21,249 bases of DNA from Elysia marginata (GCA_019649035.1 BMAT01000687.1:594096-615344); one strand, 5' to 3'. Numbered from the stretch's first letter, positions 10,491 through 20,765 are shown. A program made the numbers and translations. The notes: a model not told the origin generated them from the sequence alone.

Positions 10491-12889
10491 TATCATAGAC
10501 ATTTGGAGCACTGAAATTTTAGTCTTTACACATTTCAACTGAAAAATACGTACCAACCTCTCCAAACGGTTCCCTAATTAAAGCTGTTGGACAGAAGCAT
10601 CCTAAGCATGGGTTTTAATGACGGATTATATCATCTACGCAGACAAATTTCTCTGCCACTATCGCCACAATGTTTGCCCGTATAGAAATCTGTCCCTTCC
10701 TTTCTCTCTGTTTTTTCTATATTCATTTTGGCGTTATCTCTGCAAGACCTGATTTTGGCGGATTCATGAATGAAAACTAACTCATAGTTATATATCAAAG
10801 GGATAGTGGATATTCTTTAAAGTTCAATGCCTAATTATTACCTAGATTACATCAACATTGCCTCTGTTTTGGGCTATCATTTTTTAGATTTTTAAATTTA
10901 TTGCGTCTTAATTTTATGGTGAAAGCAACACGGTGATTATATATAAAAAATATATTTGTTTATTTGTCTCGCGCTCATAGTTAACGTGTCAGATGTCGCA
11001 ATTTTTTACCTTCAAATGCGTTAAGGCTGTAAAGAAGTCATTTTTGTAATCTTGTTATCTTGCAAACGTAAAAAATGTAAATAAATTTATTAATATTTTA
11101 TTTAAAGGTGGTAAAAGTTTCTTTGGTTTTAAACACTGAAAAAAGGACGAAAATATACTTTTGAATAACATTTTATCAAAAAGAGAAGTTTTGACTTCCG
11201 ACTTATTTGCCCTGAAAGAAGCGAGAAATTTTTGGGTAGACTAGCCATCGCCTCCCAACACCCTTCCAGAGAAACTATGTAACGTTAAAGAAACCCACAG
11301 TGTTATAACGTTAATGAAAGAATAAAATAAAGATGGCAAGGCATCCAGTCTAAACCAGAATTTTGGTGGATCGCTACTGTATTGTAACTGTTAGAGGATC
11401 AGGAAAGAAATCTGGTTAGTCAATCAACGCACGTACCTGTAAGTATGTATACGTCTTGATTTATAGACCTAGGACTAGACATGGAATGCTCGACCTGTTT
11501 CTTGTTCCGCTTCACTCACAACACTGGGTTCTGTGGTAAAACTCTTGTGTCTGGAACACCTTCGCTAAACATTTAAGCATTTATGAAAGCACTAGTTCTA
11601 AATTTGGATAGGTATTTTTAAGTTTTATTTTGTATACCCTCCATTTGCTTTTCTTCTGTCTGTTCACCTCTGCCTGTATGTTTGTTTGTTTCATAGTATT
11701 TTGAGGGAGCTCTGTGCATTTAAAGTTGAATGACAAGTCTTATTTGTTTTCTTTATTACCCGTAGTTTGACTGTTTCTCTTTATCGATATCTTGATTTCG
11801 ATCAGAAATTGAAAAAAAAACGAAAGAGCAAAATATGAAGTAGTTATAGGAAGCCCTGTTTTGGTTTGTATTCATATATATTATATTATTTTAAGACTTT
11901 AAAAATTATTTTCTTCAAAGAATTTTATATATCAAGATGGAATTTTTTTTTACAGTAATTGTAACTGAATTATATTATTTCTTTGAGCTGTTTTACATCT
12001 TCACAAACACCTTTAACTAGGAAAACTTTTTAAACTTCTATCCTAATTGATAACTTTTTGGCCCCACACTTTTGCTTCCCATTTTGAACAAGCCAACACT
12101 ATTAAGGGTTTATTTATAGTCTTAGTACAAGTGATTTTGAGAAGCTACTATTTTCTGTGTTGTATTATGTAACATACCACTTGAAGAATATCTTGTATCC
12201 TTCTGGGCGATGCCTCCACTAGTTGATATCAATTACAATTTTCAACCTCAAGCTGCCGCTTAATTAAACCACAGAAACCATGCCTATATTAATCTGACCT
12301 TAAGATACTTTGCTTCTGTGTAAAATCTCAAAGTATTTCATATGCCTATCTCCTTATCTATCTCTTTTAGTGGCGCTCTGTGTCAATACGAAAAAAGGCT
12401 ATGCTGCCGTCTTAAAGAAGAATAGCGAATGTCCACCACGGACAGCCGTTCAAGACACCCGAAATAACCAACAGCATTTTGCTCAAACTTCTTTCATACG
12501 ATAAATTTAGAACTATGTCAACGCAAGAATGGGTCGGGCTAGAAAACTCTTATCTGAGCAGAAAGATGTTTCTCTTTTCACTGTATTGTGCGGATAGAAA
12601 ATACCCCATTTTTTTCCATTTCTGCACATACGATACTTTTCCTTAACGCGGCTCTATGGTGAAATAACTGTTTTTGTTTTAAATGAATATATACAAACAT
12701 CTAATCATTCGCAAAAAATAAAAGGTTATATTTTTATACCCTAGATCTAGCCAGATTCTATCGGCAGAGGCGTTGATATGTACTATATTTTGGTGGTACT
12801 GGTAGAAGACAGTGTTTGTTTGGTCTCATCAAACTTGGGCGTCTAAACAACTTAGAAGAACTCTATAATTGACCTATTTAAGTGCGGCT
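10491..12889. other. Unannotated AT-rich DNA
   Basis: No gene was recognised. TAACGTTAA occurs twice about 27 bases apart near 11279-11314. A 64-codon plus-strand frame at 12310-12504 has no motif I know. The remainder is AT-rich with poly-A/T runs. Confidence 0.5.
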
Positions 12890-13186
12890 GTTGGTTGGTT
12901 GTTTGAATTTTAACGTCTCTTTTCAACTACAAGGTTAAATCAGAGACGGCGCTTGGGACAATTGAAAGCGTGCTGTCACGCTTTGATGTAAGGGGCGCTT
13001 GCATACACCACACCCAGTCACATTATCCTGACACCGGGCCAACCAGACTTAATGCCATAATGCCAGACACTAGGAAGATCAGCTGCTAATACCAATTTTA
13101 AAGTCCTTGGTTTGACTCGGCCGGGGATTGAACCCGCACCTCCCGATCTCTGAGCAAGTGTCTACCGCTAGGCCAATCGAGAGAGG
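12890..13186 (-). mobile_element. tRNA-derived SINE, minus strand, AACC-type tail
   Basis: Read on the minus strand, a tRNA-like head starts near 13186. Its A box TGGCCTAGCGG occupies 13175-13165, and its B box GGTTCAATCC occupies 13134-13125, inside a good T-arm (CGGGTTCAATCCCCG). These boxes are an internal Pol III promoter. The body then runs left for about 220 bases. Near the 3' end, GTCTCT and AGAGAC form a short inverted pair around 12914-12948. The element ends in an AACC-rich tail, seen on the plus strand as TTGGTTGGTTG at 12891-12901. I recall this AGAGACGTTAA-plus-AACC ending from gastropod SINEs. No target-site duplication is convincing. Both promoter boxes look close to consensus, so this copy is better preserved than the SINE at 758. 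Confidence 0.8.
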
Positions 13187-13338
13187 CTTTTTAGTCCAGG
13201 AAAGATAGCCCAAAAATAGGCCAAACCTCAAACTAATTGCTTTCTAAGGTTTTCTGGTATTTTATTGTTAGGAAATATTTGAAGTGTAGCATACTAAAAG
13301 TTTACCGCCGCAGAAGCGGGGGATCATACTTTTTTTAG

Positions 13339-13351
13339 AGGTCAAAGGTCA
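13339..13351 (+). promoter_or_regulatory. Perfect DR1 nuclear-receptor-type motif
   Basis: AGGTCA is repeated directly with a single A between the copies. This is the consensus DR1 element bound by RXR homodimers, HNF4 and related receptors in animals. The motif is seen directly; nothing nearby shows that it regulates a gene, and chance is possible. Confidence 0.35.
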
Positions 13352-13801
13352 TCAACTGCAATTGTGTGAAAAAATTGAAAATTTTTCAAACTTTTTTTTT
13401 GTACATAAAATAAGACACATTTTCATCCTAAGAAGTTTTGTAACTGAGAGAGGTTCAGATTTTGCGAAAACTAACATCTTAGTGCCATGATTTAATAAGC
13501 TAAAGACCAACTTCTTTTTTTCAAACTCCGCTTTCTCCACTAGGTCATTTTCGGGACAAATGTGTGTACATTTTTTTTCATTTACGCCGCTTAAATCCGA
13601 GTTATATGCTTGAAAATGGCTACACAAATCATTTATAGAAATGTCTTGGACCTAAATATCATTTTAAGATTATTAGTATATATAAAGAGGTCAAATGTCA
13701 CTAATAACGTTAACAACCTTTTCCATCTTTTTTCTTATTCTATATTACATAGCCCATAGATCTACATATTTCAACAAAGAAAGTAACAAAATAAAGGCAT
13801 T

Positions 13802-13880
13802 TTTACCACAAAATAATGTTGAAATCTTTTATTTTTGAACCAAAAAGTCACATTTTAAAGTATTTTGGTGAGGTGGTAAA
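13802..13880. repeat. Imperfect hairpin
   Basis: TTTACCACAAAATA at 13802-13815 pairs with TATTTTGGTGAGGTGGTAAA at 13861-13880. All 14 bases of the left arm are matched, with a 6-base bulge on the right arm and a 45-base loop. It could be a MITE remnant or a chance fold; no target duplication was seen. Confidence 0.5.
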
Positions 13881-14518
13881 TTAAAAAGGAAGAGATAATG
13901 CCGAAAATTAAGCCCAATTTCAACCAATAACTTTCCATTCAAACATAGTGTGTCACACAAAATTCTCTGTCGCGATAACTATTAACAGTCATAGGATTTT
14001 CTTTGTTTGCAAAAATAATCAAATGAAATGTGGGTAAAATGTGGAGCAAAATGATGCATATTGAGTATACGAAAACATGTAGAAAATATTCCAAATAACT
14101 TTCTCAGAACAAAAAAAGATAAACGAAAACAACAAAATCCAATGTGTTTACAAAGAGCAAAATGTCAACGATAGTGATTGCTTTCAATAAAAGGTCAAAG
14201 CAATATTATAACTACATTACGATAGGCTTTCATCTAATAATGTGTACGCAGAAAATACCGAGTTGCTTAGCCTATGTGCCAAAAAATTAAGGTTTCCAAA
14301 TTGTTTAAAAAAGTATCTCGTGAAACTTCTTGATAACGCATAGCATAAAGTCAACCTAATTATACCAAGTTAAGAGAAACAACTTATCGAAACAGCTATC
14401 GCATGTCAAATGATACAAGATAACCTAGAATACATATTTCTCTACTTGCACTGAATGCGATCAAAGCACAATATTTTGGAAACCTTTACCATAGGCTCCA
14501 ACATTTACCTATTATGCA

Positions 14519-14918
14519 TTTACCCTCAATGCCCCAACGGTATTTAGCAGTCTCACTATTAAAAAAAAAAAACAACAAAAAACCCATCAAACTTTGTTAT
14601 AGGTTTATTTTTGCAAAAGTAGCGTGCCAATTTCTCTCCGTTGATGAGCCATTAGAAACTCAAACAATCGTTCTATTTAGCAATGACATTTCATTTAGTG
14701 GTAGGCCTGTACTTCGAAAATCAGTCCAAAGATTTTGCGACAGCGTTTTTGAAAAACCGTCTTTTTTTTATAAGTTCTCTCTTTCTTTGTAATCTATTAT
14801 AAGGCACATCATGGAAAGTAATGAAGGCAGAATGATAAAATTTAGAACGCTTCCATAGAAGCAACGTTGCTAAGAACAGCCTCAGTTTTGTTAAAGATCT
14901 TGGGCAATAAAGGGTTAA
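14519..14918. mobile_element. Possible second piggyBac-like MITE
   Basis: The right side ends in GGGCAATAAAGGG followed by TTAA at 14915-14918, a typical piggyBac-like end (CCCTTTATTGCCC on the other strand). On the left, TTTA at 14519-14522 is followed by CCCTCAATGCCCC, which resembles the same end with changes. The left target copy is TTTA rather than TTAA, so the pairing needs a mutation. The interior (392 bp) has no transposase. A 12-bp perfect palindrome AGCAACGTTGCT lies at 14860-14871. Confidence 0.3.
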
Positions 14919-15328
14919 ACAAATACATTATTTAGGCCTTAAGTTTTGTTGTTATTGGTGTTTTAGGTATGAAGAGCACTAATCAATCAAAACTTGACAA
15001 AAATGGACATAATACAATATTCAAGCGTCATTGGGTTAATAATGCTTATTTCTTAAAATGCATTTTGGACTTTTCTCCAGAAATATCTATTTATTCATGT
15101 ATGTGTTATAACAACTAACATTACGGTAAAGTTGACATTAATTTATAGAACCTAAAGGGCTGCTCCAAAAATAAAACTGGAAAAAAAGATAATCGCAAGG
15201 AAAATCAGTATGTCACCCCTCACATTACTTAGTATTAAAGCCTGTAGGTTCGTTTTGACAATACTATCAAAACATCTTCATCTTACGCTGTCGTATATTT
15301 CGTTTGTTTTAGAATATTGAGGTATCTT
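14919..15328. other. Flank downstream of the PIN/CXC-family relic
   Basis: No gene, repeat end or polyadenylation-like context stands out. I looked here for an inverted repeat matching the far side of the relic and saw none. Confidence 0.45.
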
Positions 15329-17380
15329 TTAACAGCTTTCTTCCATGCAATTGAAACAGGCAGGAAAGCATATAGGGCCATGTTTGCGGCAAATGCCTCG
15401 ATGAAAAGAACAAACACCTTTGCACTTGCAAAAATTTGAAGTTCAAAAGCTCTTAAGGGGCAGGTGAGGTATATGTGTAGATTGGACATAAGATCAGACG
15501 ACATTCAAAAGCCCCCAGCCCAGCTGTATAGGTCCCTCTTCTGCATGGTCAATCGATTCTTTTCAAATCTTAACTTGCAAGTAAACTCTTAAGACATGAA
15601 ACTTTGAGGCAACACACGTTGATGGTAATGTGTGGGCCTCTACGGTATATTTTTGGGAGGCCACGTGTGTCCTACTTCCTGTACCTGAGCTCATTCAAAC
15701 TCTGGATGCTTCCGCCATACAAACAGACCAAAGCCTCCTCTCTTGATTCTATTATTTTTTCTCTCCAATCCAGCTGCTTTAAGTTGTTCGTTGTTTTTAA
15801 ATTTTGTTTTATGCCTTTTGCAGTATAACATGGATGGGATATTGTGTCACAGCCAGTAAACGCACGAAGGAGGATTTCGTTGTTCCAAAGGTCTTGCCCA
15901 AAATGGCTTTTGTCTTGCGAATGTCCGATGTCTGATCTTGTAAAAGATCCGGAAAAAGTCTGTCATGTTTTTTACTGACATGGTAAAGCAATAGAACCCA
16001 AAGGTCTGTGTCTTTTCTAACTAAAACAGTATCACGTGACATTCGTGCCTTCAGAGACTGCTGCACAATTAAATTCTCTACGTCGCTTTTCGCATGGAAA
16101 ACAATATTATGGTTTGGCTTAATTTGGTGCTGAGAAGGTTAATGAAATTTCGCTTATTGTTGTTTTTTGGCTAAAATGAATCTTTCGTTTCACCAAGAAA
16201 AGCATCAGGGCTTATTTCAACATCTGAAGATGAACTTAGTCCTCTTCTAGAATAAGCTGAATCTTTTGTTTTTATGCTCAAAGCATAACTACCAAACACG
16301 ACCGTGGAAGACGCATACTGTGCCTGTACATAGTTAACATTCATGTCAGAAATTTGTTTGTAAGTAATACCTCTGGGCCAACTGACTTTATGAAGCAAAG
16401 AGACCCCGTCTAGAATATGGTGTCGAGAAGATAATAACAGCTTTTCTCGGGTAGCTGCAGTATCCTCTCTCCACAAGCCATTTGCAAGTAAGGTTCTCAT
16501 CATTCCACAGGAATGAAATAAAGATGACGCAGCAGGACCTGTTGTCAACTCGTACGATAGAACTTCCTGAAGCTGTGTCGGTATTGTTTGTCGGACTGTC
16601 AAAAGTCTTTGGAAAAGCAGTTGGGGACCAATGTGCACAACATCGTTATCTATCTTTAATGACGTTGAGCTCTCTATAGAATATTAATTTCGCCTGATCT
16701 GATTTTGTAAATGTCACTTCTATGAAAGCTTTACCCGCCATTGACTGTTTTGTTTTGAGGGCAACCTCTTTGCTTAGTCTACATTTGTGGAGTCATGAGA
16801 AATTTAGCCTGTGCTGATATTCACAATATTCTGGTGAAACTTTCTGAAATGGTTCATTTTTAGCAACTGTGTCACTATTCTTCTTGTGTCATTACGATCT
16901 TCTATTTATCTAGCTAAGATTCTTTCTTTGTGTGGAGCGTTACAAAAGTCATCAACACCAGTTAGAGCTTTGTTTTTTTAAACTTATTTCGGCACCTGCT
17001 GGCATTGACATCAGCCACACTATCTTTTCCGCCTCTCCAAATCCTGTACCTCTAGTCATTCCTCCTCTTGATTTTGAGCTTTTCATTAAAACTTGCTCCA
17101 GAGATGATATCTCCGCCCAAAAAAACTATGTCTGATCTTCTCATAACGCGATAGCCCTTATGAAAAGCTGTGAGCACTCGGGGTTGATTGTTTCTAGTTC
17201 TAACATGTTTTGCAAGTACAGCCTTGCTGATTTGGCGTAAAAGTTATGTCTACGTGCAGCAAAATAAAGAAGTATTGCCTCGAGTGTCAGCTGCAGCATT
17301 TTTATTCCTAAGCGTCATGTGCCTTTCAATGTTACCAAATCGCTTTCTTCATCTATGTTTTGCTTGCAGATAAGACACAC
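15329..17380 (-). pseudogene. Broken copy of an uncharacterised PIN-like/CXC invertebrate protein family
   Basis: The minus strand carries, in collinear order but in changing frames, blocks I recognise from a large uncharacterised family that is multi-copy in corals, molluscs and other invertebrates. Order on the minus strand: a CxxC start (VCLICKQNIDEESDLVTL, 17380-17318); a helical block with LYLQNM and GYRVMRRSD (17281-17091); MTRGTGFGEA with VWLMSMPAGAEI (17078-16982); a TGVDDF...APHKER block and NIVNISTG (16971-16765); SMAGKAFIEVTFTKSDQA (about 16750-16690); then a 150-codon open stretch with LLFQRLL, LSYELTT, DGVSLLHKVSWPRG and ISPDAF (16660-16171). Next come KRNFINLLS and KDTDLWVLLLYH, ending in KTKAILGK (16170-15890), the DTDL part resembling the acidic core of PIN/FEN1-like nucleases. 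FTGCDTIS follows (about 15850), then CLYGG (15745-15675), RVYLQV and a GWG (15600-15510). It ends in an eight-cysteine CXC-like cluster, C-x-C-x3-C-x6-C-x6-C-x3-C-x2-C-x4-C, just before TAA (15433-15329). CXC domains bind DNA in tesmin/TSO1 proteins. About a dozen frame changes or stops break it. The family's usual GDAD-like acidic motif before DTDL looks lost. Homology is from memory; the function is unknown. Confidence 0.8.
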
Positions 17381-17392
17381 CTACGAGAAGAA
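17381..17392 (-). other. Acceptor-like site before the relic's first block
   Basis: On the minus strand the first readable block (VCLICK) is directly preceded by TTTTCTTCTCGTAG, a pyrimidine tract ending in AG. If it is a real 3' splice site, the copy descends from an intron-containing genomic gene rather than an mRNA. This is an inference from a short signal. Confidence 0.25.
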
Positions 17393-17487
17393 AATTAATG
17401 TGTCCCTTATTTTGTGTATAAATGAAACCGAAAGTGGCATGGTATTAAACCTGTGTTTAATATGTAGTTTAAGTTATAATATGTAAT

Positions 17488-17628
17488 TCATCTCAAAGGT
17501 AGAATAACAACACCAGCTTCGAAATAGTTACTACCGTACTGTCTTGTAATAGCATTGCGCAGGCACTGCCTTTCAAACGGGTTTCCATACCTCCGCCTAA
17601 CCACACGATCAGCCTCTCGCTGACGCAT
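17488..17628 (-). other. 46-codon open frame, possible exon, unrecognised
   Basis: An ATG at 17628 opens 46 codons to TGA at 17488. The patch is more GC-rich than its surroundings and reads like protein rather than AT noise (RRRYGNPFERQCLRNAITRQ, then YGSNYFEAGVVILPL). It lies on the same strand as, and about 110 bases upstream of, the PIN/CXC-family relic, so it could be an upstream exon of that gene or an unrelated fragment. I do not recognise it and propose no function. Confidence 0.25.
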
Positions 17629-17636
17629 AAGCTATC

Positions 17637-18334
17637 TTCAGAGATTCTCACAATAAATGTTCAATAGGGGTTTGGAACTTTTTTTAAACATAGAGCTGTA
17701 GTTCGTTTGTTTCAACTGACAACAATTTAAGAGTTAAGAACTAAATAGAGTATGCACTTACTTGAATTAAAAAAAAAATATTAGTGGGCTATAAAGATTA
17801 ATCAATCTCCGATTTTGGTAAACTTTTTTTGAGCACTCCTATGAAGCCAAACTACATGATGAAAAAATAAAATAATAGAAAGCAATTAGTTTGAGGTTCA
17901 GATCTAATTTTTCTGGACTATTTTAGCAGGATTAAGCCATGTATTTTTTTCGTATCTGCAGAGTCACAAAAGAATCTATCTATTAGATAACCTAAAACGT
18001 GAACAACGTGGGAAGAATTATATGGTAAAGTTACGCAGCTAAACACAATCGTTGAATACTCAATCGTTTATCTGTCCTCTACTGGAGCACCATTTTTCTC
18101 TGCGTTTCACCCTCTCTTCGTATGTTTTTCTACTGCTCGTTTGTTCCTGTCGTCAGTTTTATTTTGTTTGGCTTAAGTAATGAATCTGTCTGTCACTGCA
18201 TCCTCTGCCCGATTCATCACGTGTCCTCTACACCTTACTTTGTTTATATATCCGTAAATATCGTAGTCATGCGCGATTTCTCTTTCGCCGCTCTTCGTAA
18301 TCGCTCATTTCCCCATCGTCTTTTATACGTTCAA
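17637..18334. other. Unannotated AT-rich DNA
   Basis: No gene was recognised. A plus-strand frame opening at 18122 runs 170 codons, but its second half is translated ATCT microsatellite and its first half has no motif, so I do not call it a gene. Confidence 0.5.
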
Positions 18335-18500
18335 TTTATCTATCTCCTATACCTTCCAAAGATTGATATGTCTCTTACAAGTTCCATCTATCTATCTATT
18401 TATCTATCTTTCTACCTATCTATTTATCTATATGTCTATCTATCTATCTTTTGTACATTTTTAGAGGTATCTATCTCTGACATGATTGTTCTTTCTATCG

Positions 18501-18544
<44 letters not shown>

Positions 18545-18622
18545 CTTACTATCTGTTCATTTGTGTGTCTAAATATCTATCAATCTATCTATCCATCTCT
18601 CTCTGTGTCTCTATCTATCTAC
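18335..18622 (+). repeat. ATCT (GATA-type) tetranucleotide microsatellite
   Basis: An interrupted array of ATCT/TATC units contains a perfect core of 11 ATCT units at 18501-18544. The interruptions are short and include CTTT, TGTC and ATTT variants. On the minus strand it reads as GATA repeats. It is not tied to any gene here, and it explains the long Ser-Ile-Tyr-Leu open frame across it. Confidence 0.95.
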
Positions 18623-19158
18623 ATAATAACCTAAATCCTACCTATTTTTAACATTCCGTTATGACACCGCGTTTCGTGCTGCTGTCCGGCATCTCTTCAG
18701 GCGACTGGTTAACTTGAGTCCCACTCTCTTGGTTTTTCGTCACACCGGTTCGCATACTTAACGTTCATTAGCAAGAACTTTCTTTGATATACCCACGTTG
18801 ATAAGATTGCGTTTCTTTTGTTTAACTCAGTTGTATGTAGAGAGTTGTACTTTTCTCATGCACATGGCATTTTTAGATTTTGTTGAGTATGCTTTTGATC
18901 ATTCTACAATTTTTATGATATCTTATAGTCTGGCTTCTTTTCTTTAAGGTGTGATTTATATGCGCGCTGAGAGTTATGTAGAATTTTCTGTGAGATAACT
19001 GAAAGCTAGACATAGTCCTGAGATGTTTTTCAGTATACCTGTTTTACCTTTATGGGGTTTGTTTGTCAGACCGTTACCTGGTATGCTAGGCTTTCTCTAA
19101 ACATTATCCTTTTAGAGTTATACTTATGTAGTTATTACTGAAAAACACCTATTTTATA
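18623..19158. other. Unannotated DNA
   Basis: No open frame, repeat end or RNA gene was recognised between the microsatellite and the mariner-type MITE. Confidence 0.5.
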
Positions 19159-19160
19159 TA

Positions 19161-19529
19161 CTGACCGCCAAAAGAAAAGCAACATCGAATCTTCAATATA
19201 TATTACTGAAAACTGCAAGAGATTAAATGAGACATGTGATACATCATTTTAAAGGTTATTTATTGCTTTTTCAACTTAAAAGAACGCCACTTTCATCGGT
19301 GGCCTCTGAGAACGAGGAAATTAGATTAAAACAAAAGACCCTCGATAAAGTAGATTTTATGAAAACAGGATACCATTGGTAAAATTCCACAATGCAAACT
19401 ATACAGCAATTTTGACCACATTTTTACATACCTGTTCAGTAGATAAGTCTTTAGAATTTAATTACAAATCAAGACAGACTCCGGCTAATAATGTATGTAA
19501 GGTCATGTTGCGTTTCTTTTGGCGCTCAG
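19161..19529. mobile_element. Tc1/mariner-type MITE, 369 bp
   Basis: The terminal inverted repeats occupy 19161-19185 and 19505-19529, 25 bases each with two mismatches (positions 5 and 18). They begin CTGA[C/G]CGCCAAAAGAAA in their shared outer part. The element is flanked by TA on both sides (19159-19160 and 19530-19531), the target duplication of Tc1/mariner elements. The 320-base interior has no transposase, so the element is non-autonomous and would have needed a transposase acting in trans. The near-perfect repeats suggest it is younger than the piggyBac-like element at 9937. Confidence 0.85.
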
Positions 19530-19531
19530 TA

Positions 19532-20560
19532 AATATATATATATAGTTTAAGGTATAATAATTATGTGCATGTATATATTAACGTGTGTGTGTCTGTAGT
19601 TTTTTCTATTGGCCCTTTTTAACAGCAAAATAAAGCAATCCATTACCACATGTCTTATATCCTTACAGACCCATCATCAAGTAATTATTATCAGTCTGTC
19701 GTTCTGTTTGGCAGCCTGTGCTTTCCCCTTTTTTCTTACACTCTTTCTCTATTTGCTCTCTAGCCATTGCATGTAACTGATTAGAAGTACATTCCTTCTT
19801 CACCTTTTTACTTCATCTAAAAGTGAAACGACTGAAAGCGACTCATACCTGGAGAACAATCTGAACTTATTATATCAAAACTGAATTCAGTCTGCACTCT
19901 CTATGTACACTTCGTCCATCATTCTTTCTCCTCCGTTTTACCACACCCTCATTCTATCTTTCTCTTGATTTCATGGAAAATTGTACTCATTTTGCATAGT
20001 ATGTAGACTATGTTTAACTTTATCATTGTTATTGCCTTTCAAAATTAAAAACAACTGAAACTCTGTCTATTGTTGCAGTGCGCTTCGGGATGAAATAGGC
20101 ATTATAGATGTGTCTTCTTTTCGTTTTCGACCGCTTTTTATAAATGTAACAGAGCATTTTTTATTTTGCATCAGTTCTGTTAAATGACAAAAGTTATAAC
20201 ATTTAGGAAGACTTTCCAATTTATATACTTTTCCCTTAAACAAGACTTGCATGAATATAAAATTAAGTTACTACGAAACTAAAAAAAAAACAATTTCATT
20301 ATTACCAGCCACCTTAAGAATGTAAGATACTAAAATGATGCCAACCGCAACGGTAGTAAAAAATAGTATCTAAATTATATTCGCAATTAATGAATAATGA
20401 GCTAAGAACCACCTTTTTATCTATTTAAAAAGTTCTGCTCTCTGGTCTCTCCTACTCTTATTAACCCCGTTTTCTCATCATACACATGAAAAGACAGTTA
20501 TACATAGTTATGCTTTATAAATGTTATAATTTTAACCAAATAAAATTGCCTAATTGAGTG
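19532..20560. other. Unannotated AT-rich DNA
   Basis: A short TA dinucleotide run lies at 19533-19545 directly beside the MITE target site. The 61-codon minus-strand frame at 20067-20252 is Lys-rich with no known motif. Nothing else was recognised. Confidence 0.5.
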
Positions 20561-20765
20561 TGACTTAAATAAATATAAAATTAAGCATCATAATAATAAC
20601 AATGACTGTGAAAACATAGTTACAATAATAAAACATAACAACAAAAATTATAAATAATAAATAAAAATAATAATAATGATGATAAGTAATGACTAATGAA
20701 TAACAACTGTTCATAATATAATTGTTAATAATAGTAATAATAATAGCAATATTAATAATAAGAAA
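20561..20765 (+). repeat. Imperfect AAT/ATA-rich simple repeat
   Basis: AAT, ATA and TAA trinucleotides dominate, with scattered G and C (for example AATAATAATGATGATAA). No long perfect core remains, so this is an old or naturally impure array. Confidence 0.8.

Larger units (their letters stand above)
13187..14518. other. Unannotated AT-rich DNA with DR1 motif and hairpin
   Basis: Apart from the two short motifs listed separately, nothing is assigned. A 91-codon minus-strand frame at 13352-13627 is Lys/Phe/Leu-rich without motifs. GGTCAAA-like words recur (13339-13351, about 13687, about 14191), which may reflect an unrecognised old repeat. Confidence 0.45.

Noticed and set aside
13708-13730. 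TTAACAACCTTTT as the left end of the piggyBac-like element ending at 14914
   Set aside because: It shares only TTAAC and CCTTT with the right end; CCCTCAATGCCCC at 14523 matches better.
17188-17373. Plus-strand 61-codon hydrophobic frame
   Set aside because: It is the antisense shadow of the PIN/CXC-family relic, whose minus-strand blocks explain the openness.
18122-18634. 170-codon plus-strand open frame
   Set aside because: The second half is translated ATCT repeat (Ser-Ile-Tyr-Leu runs) and the first half has no motif; microsatellites of this period often stay open by chance.
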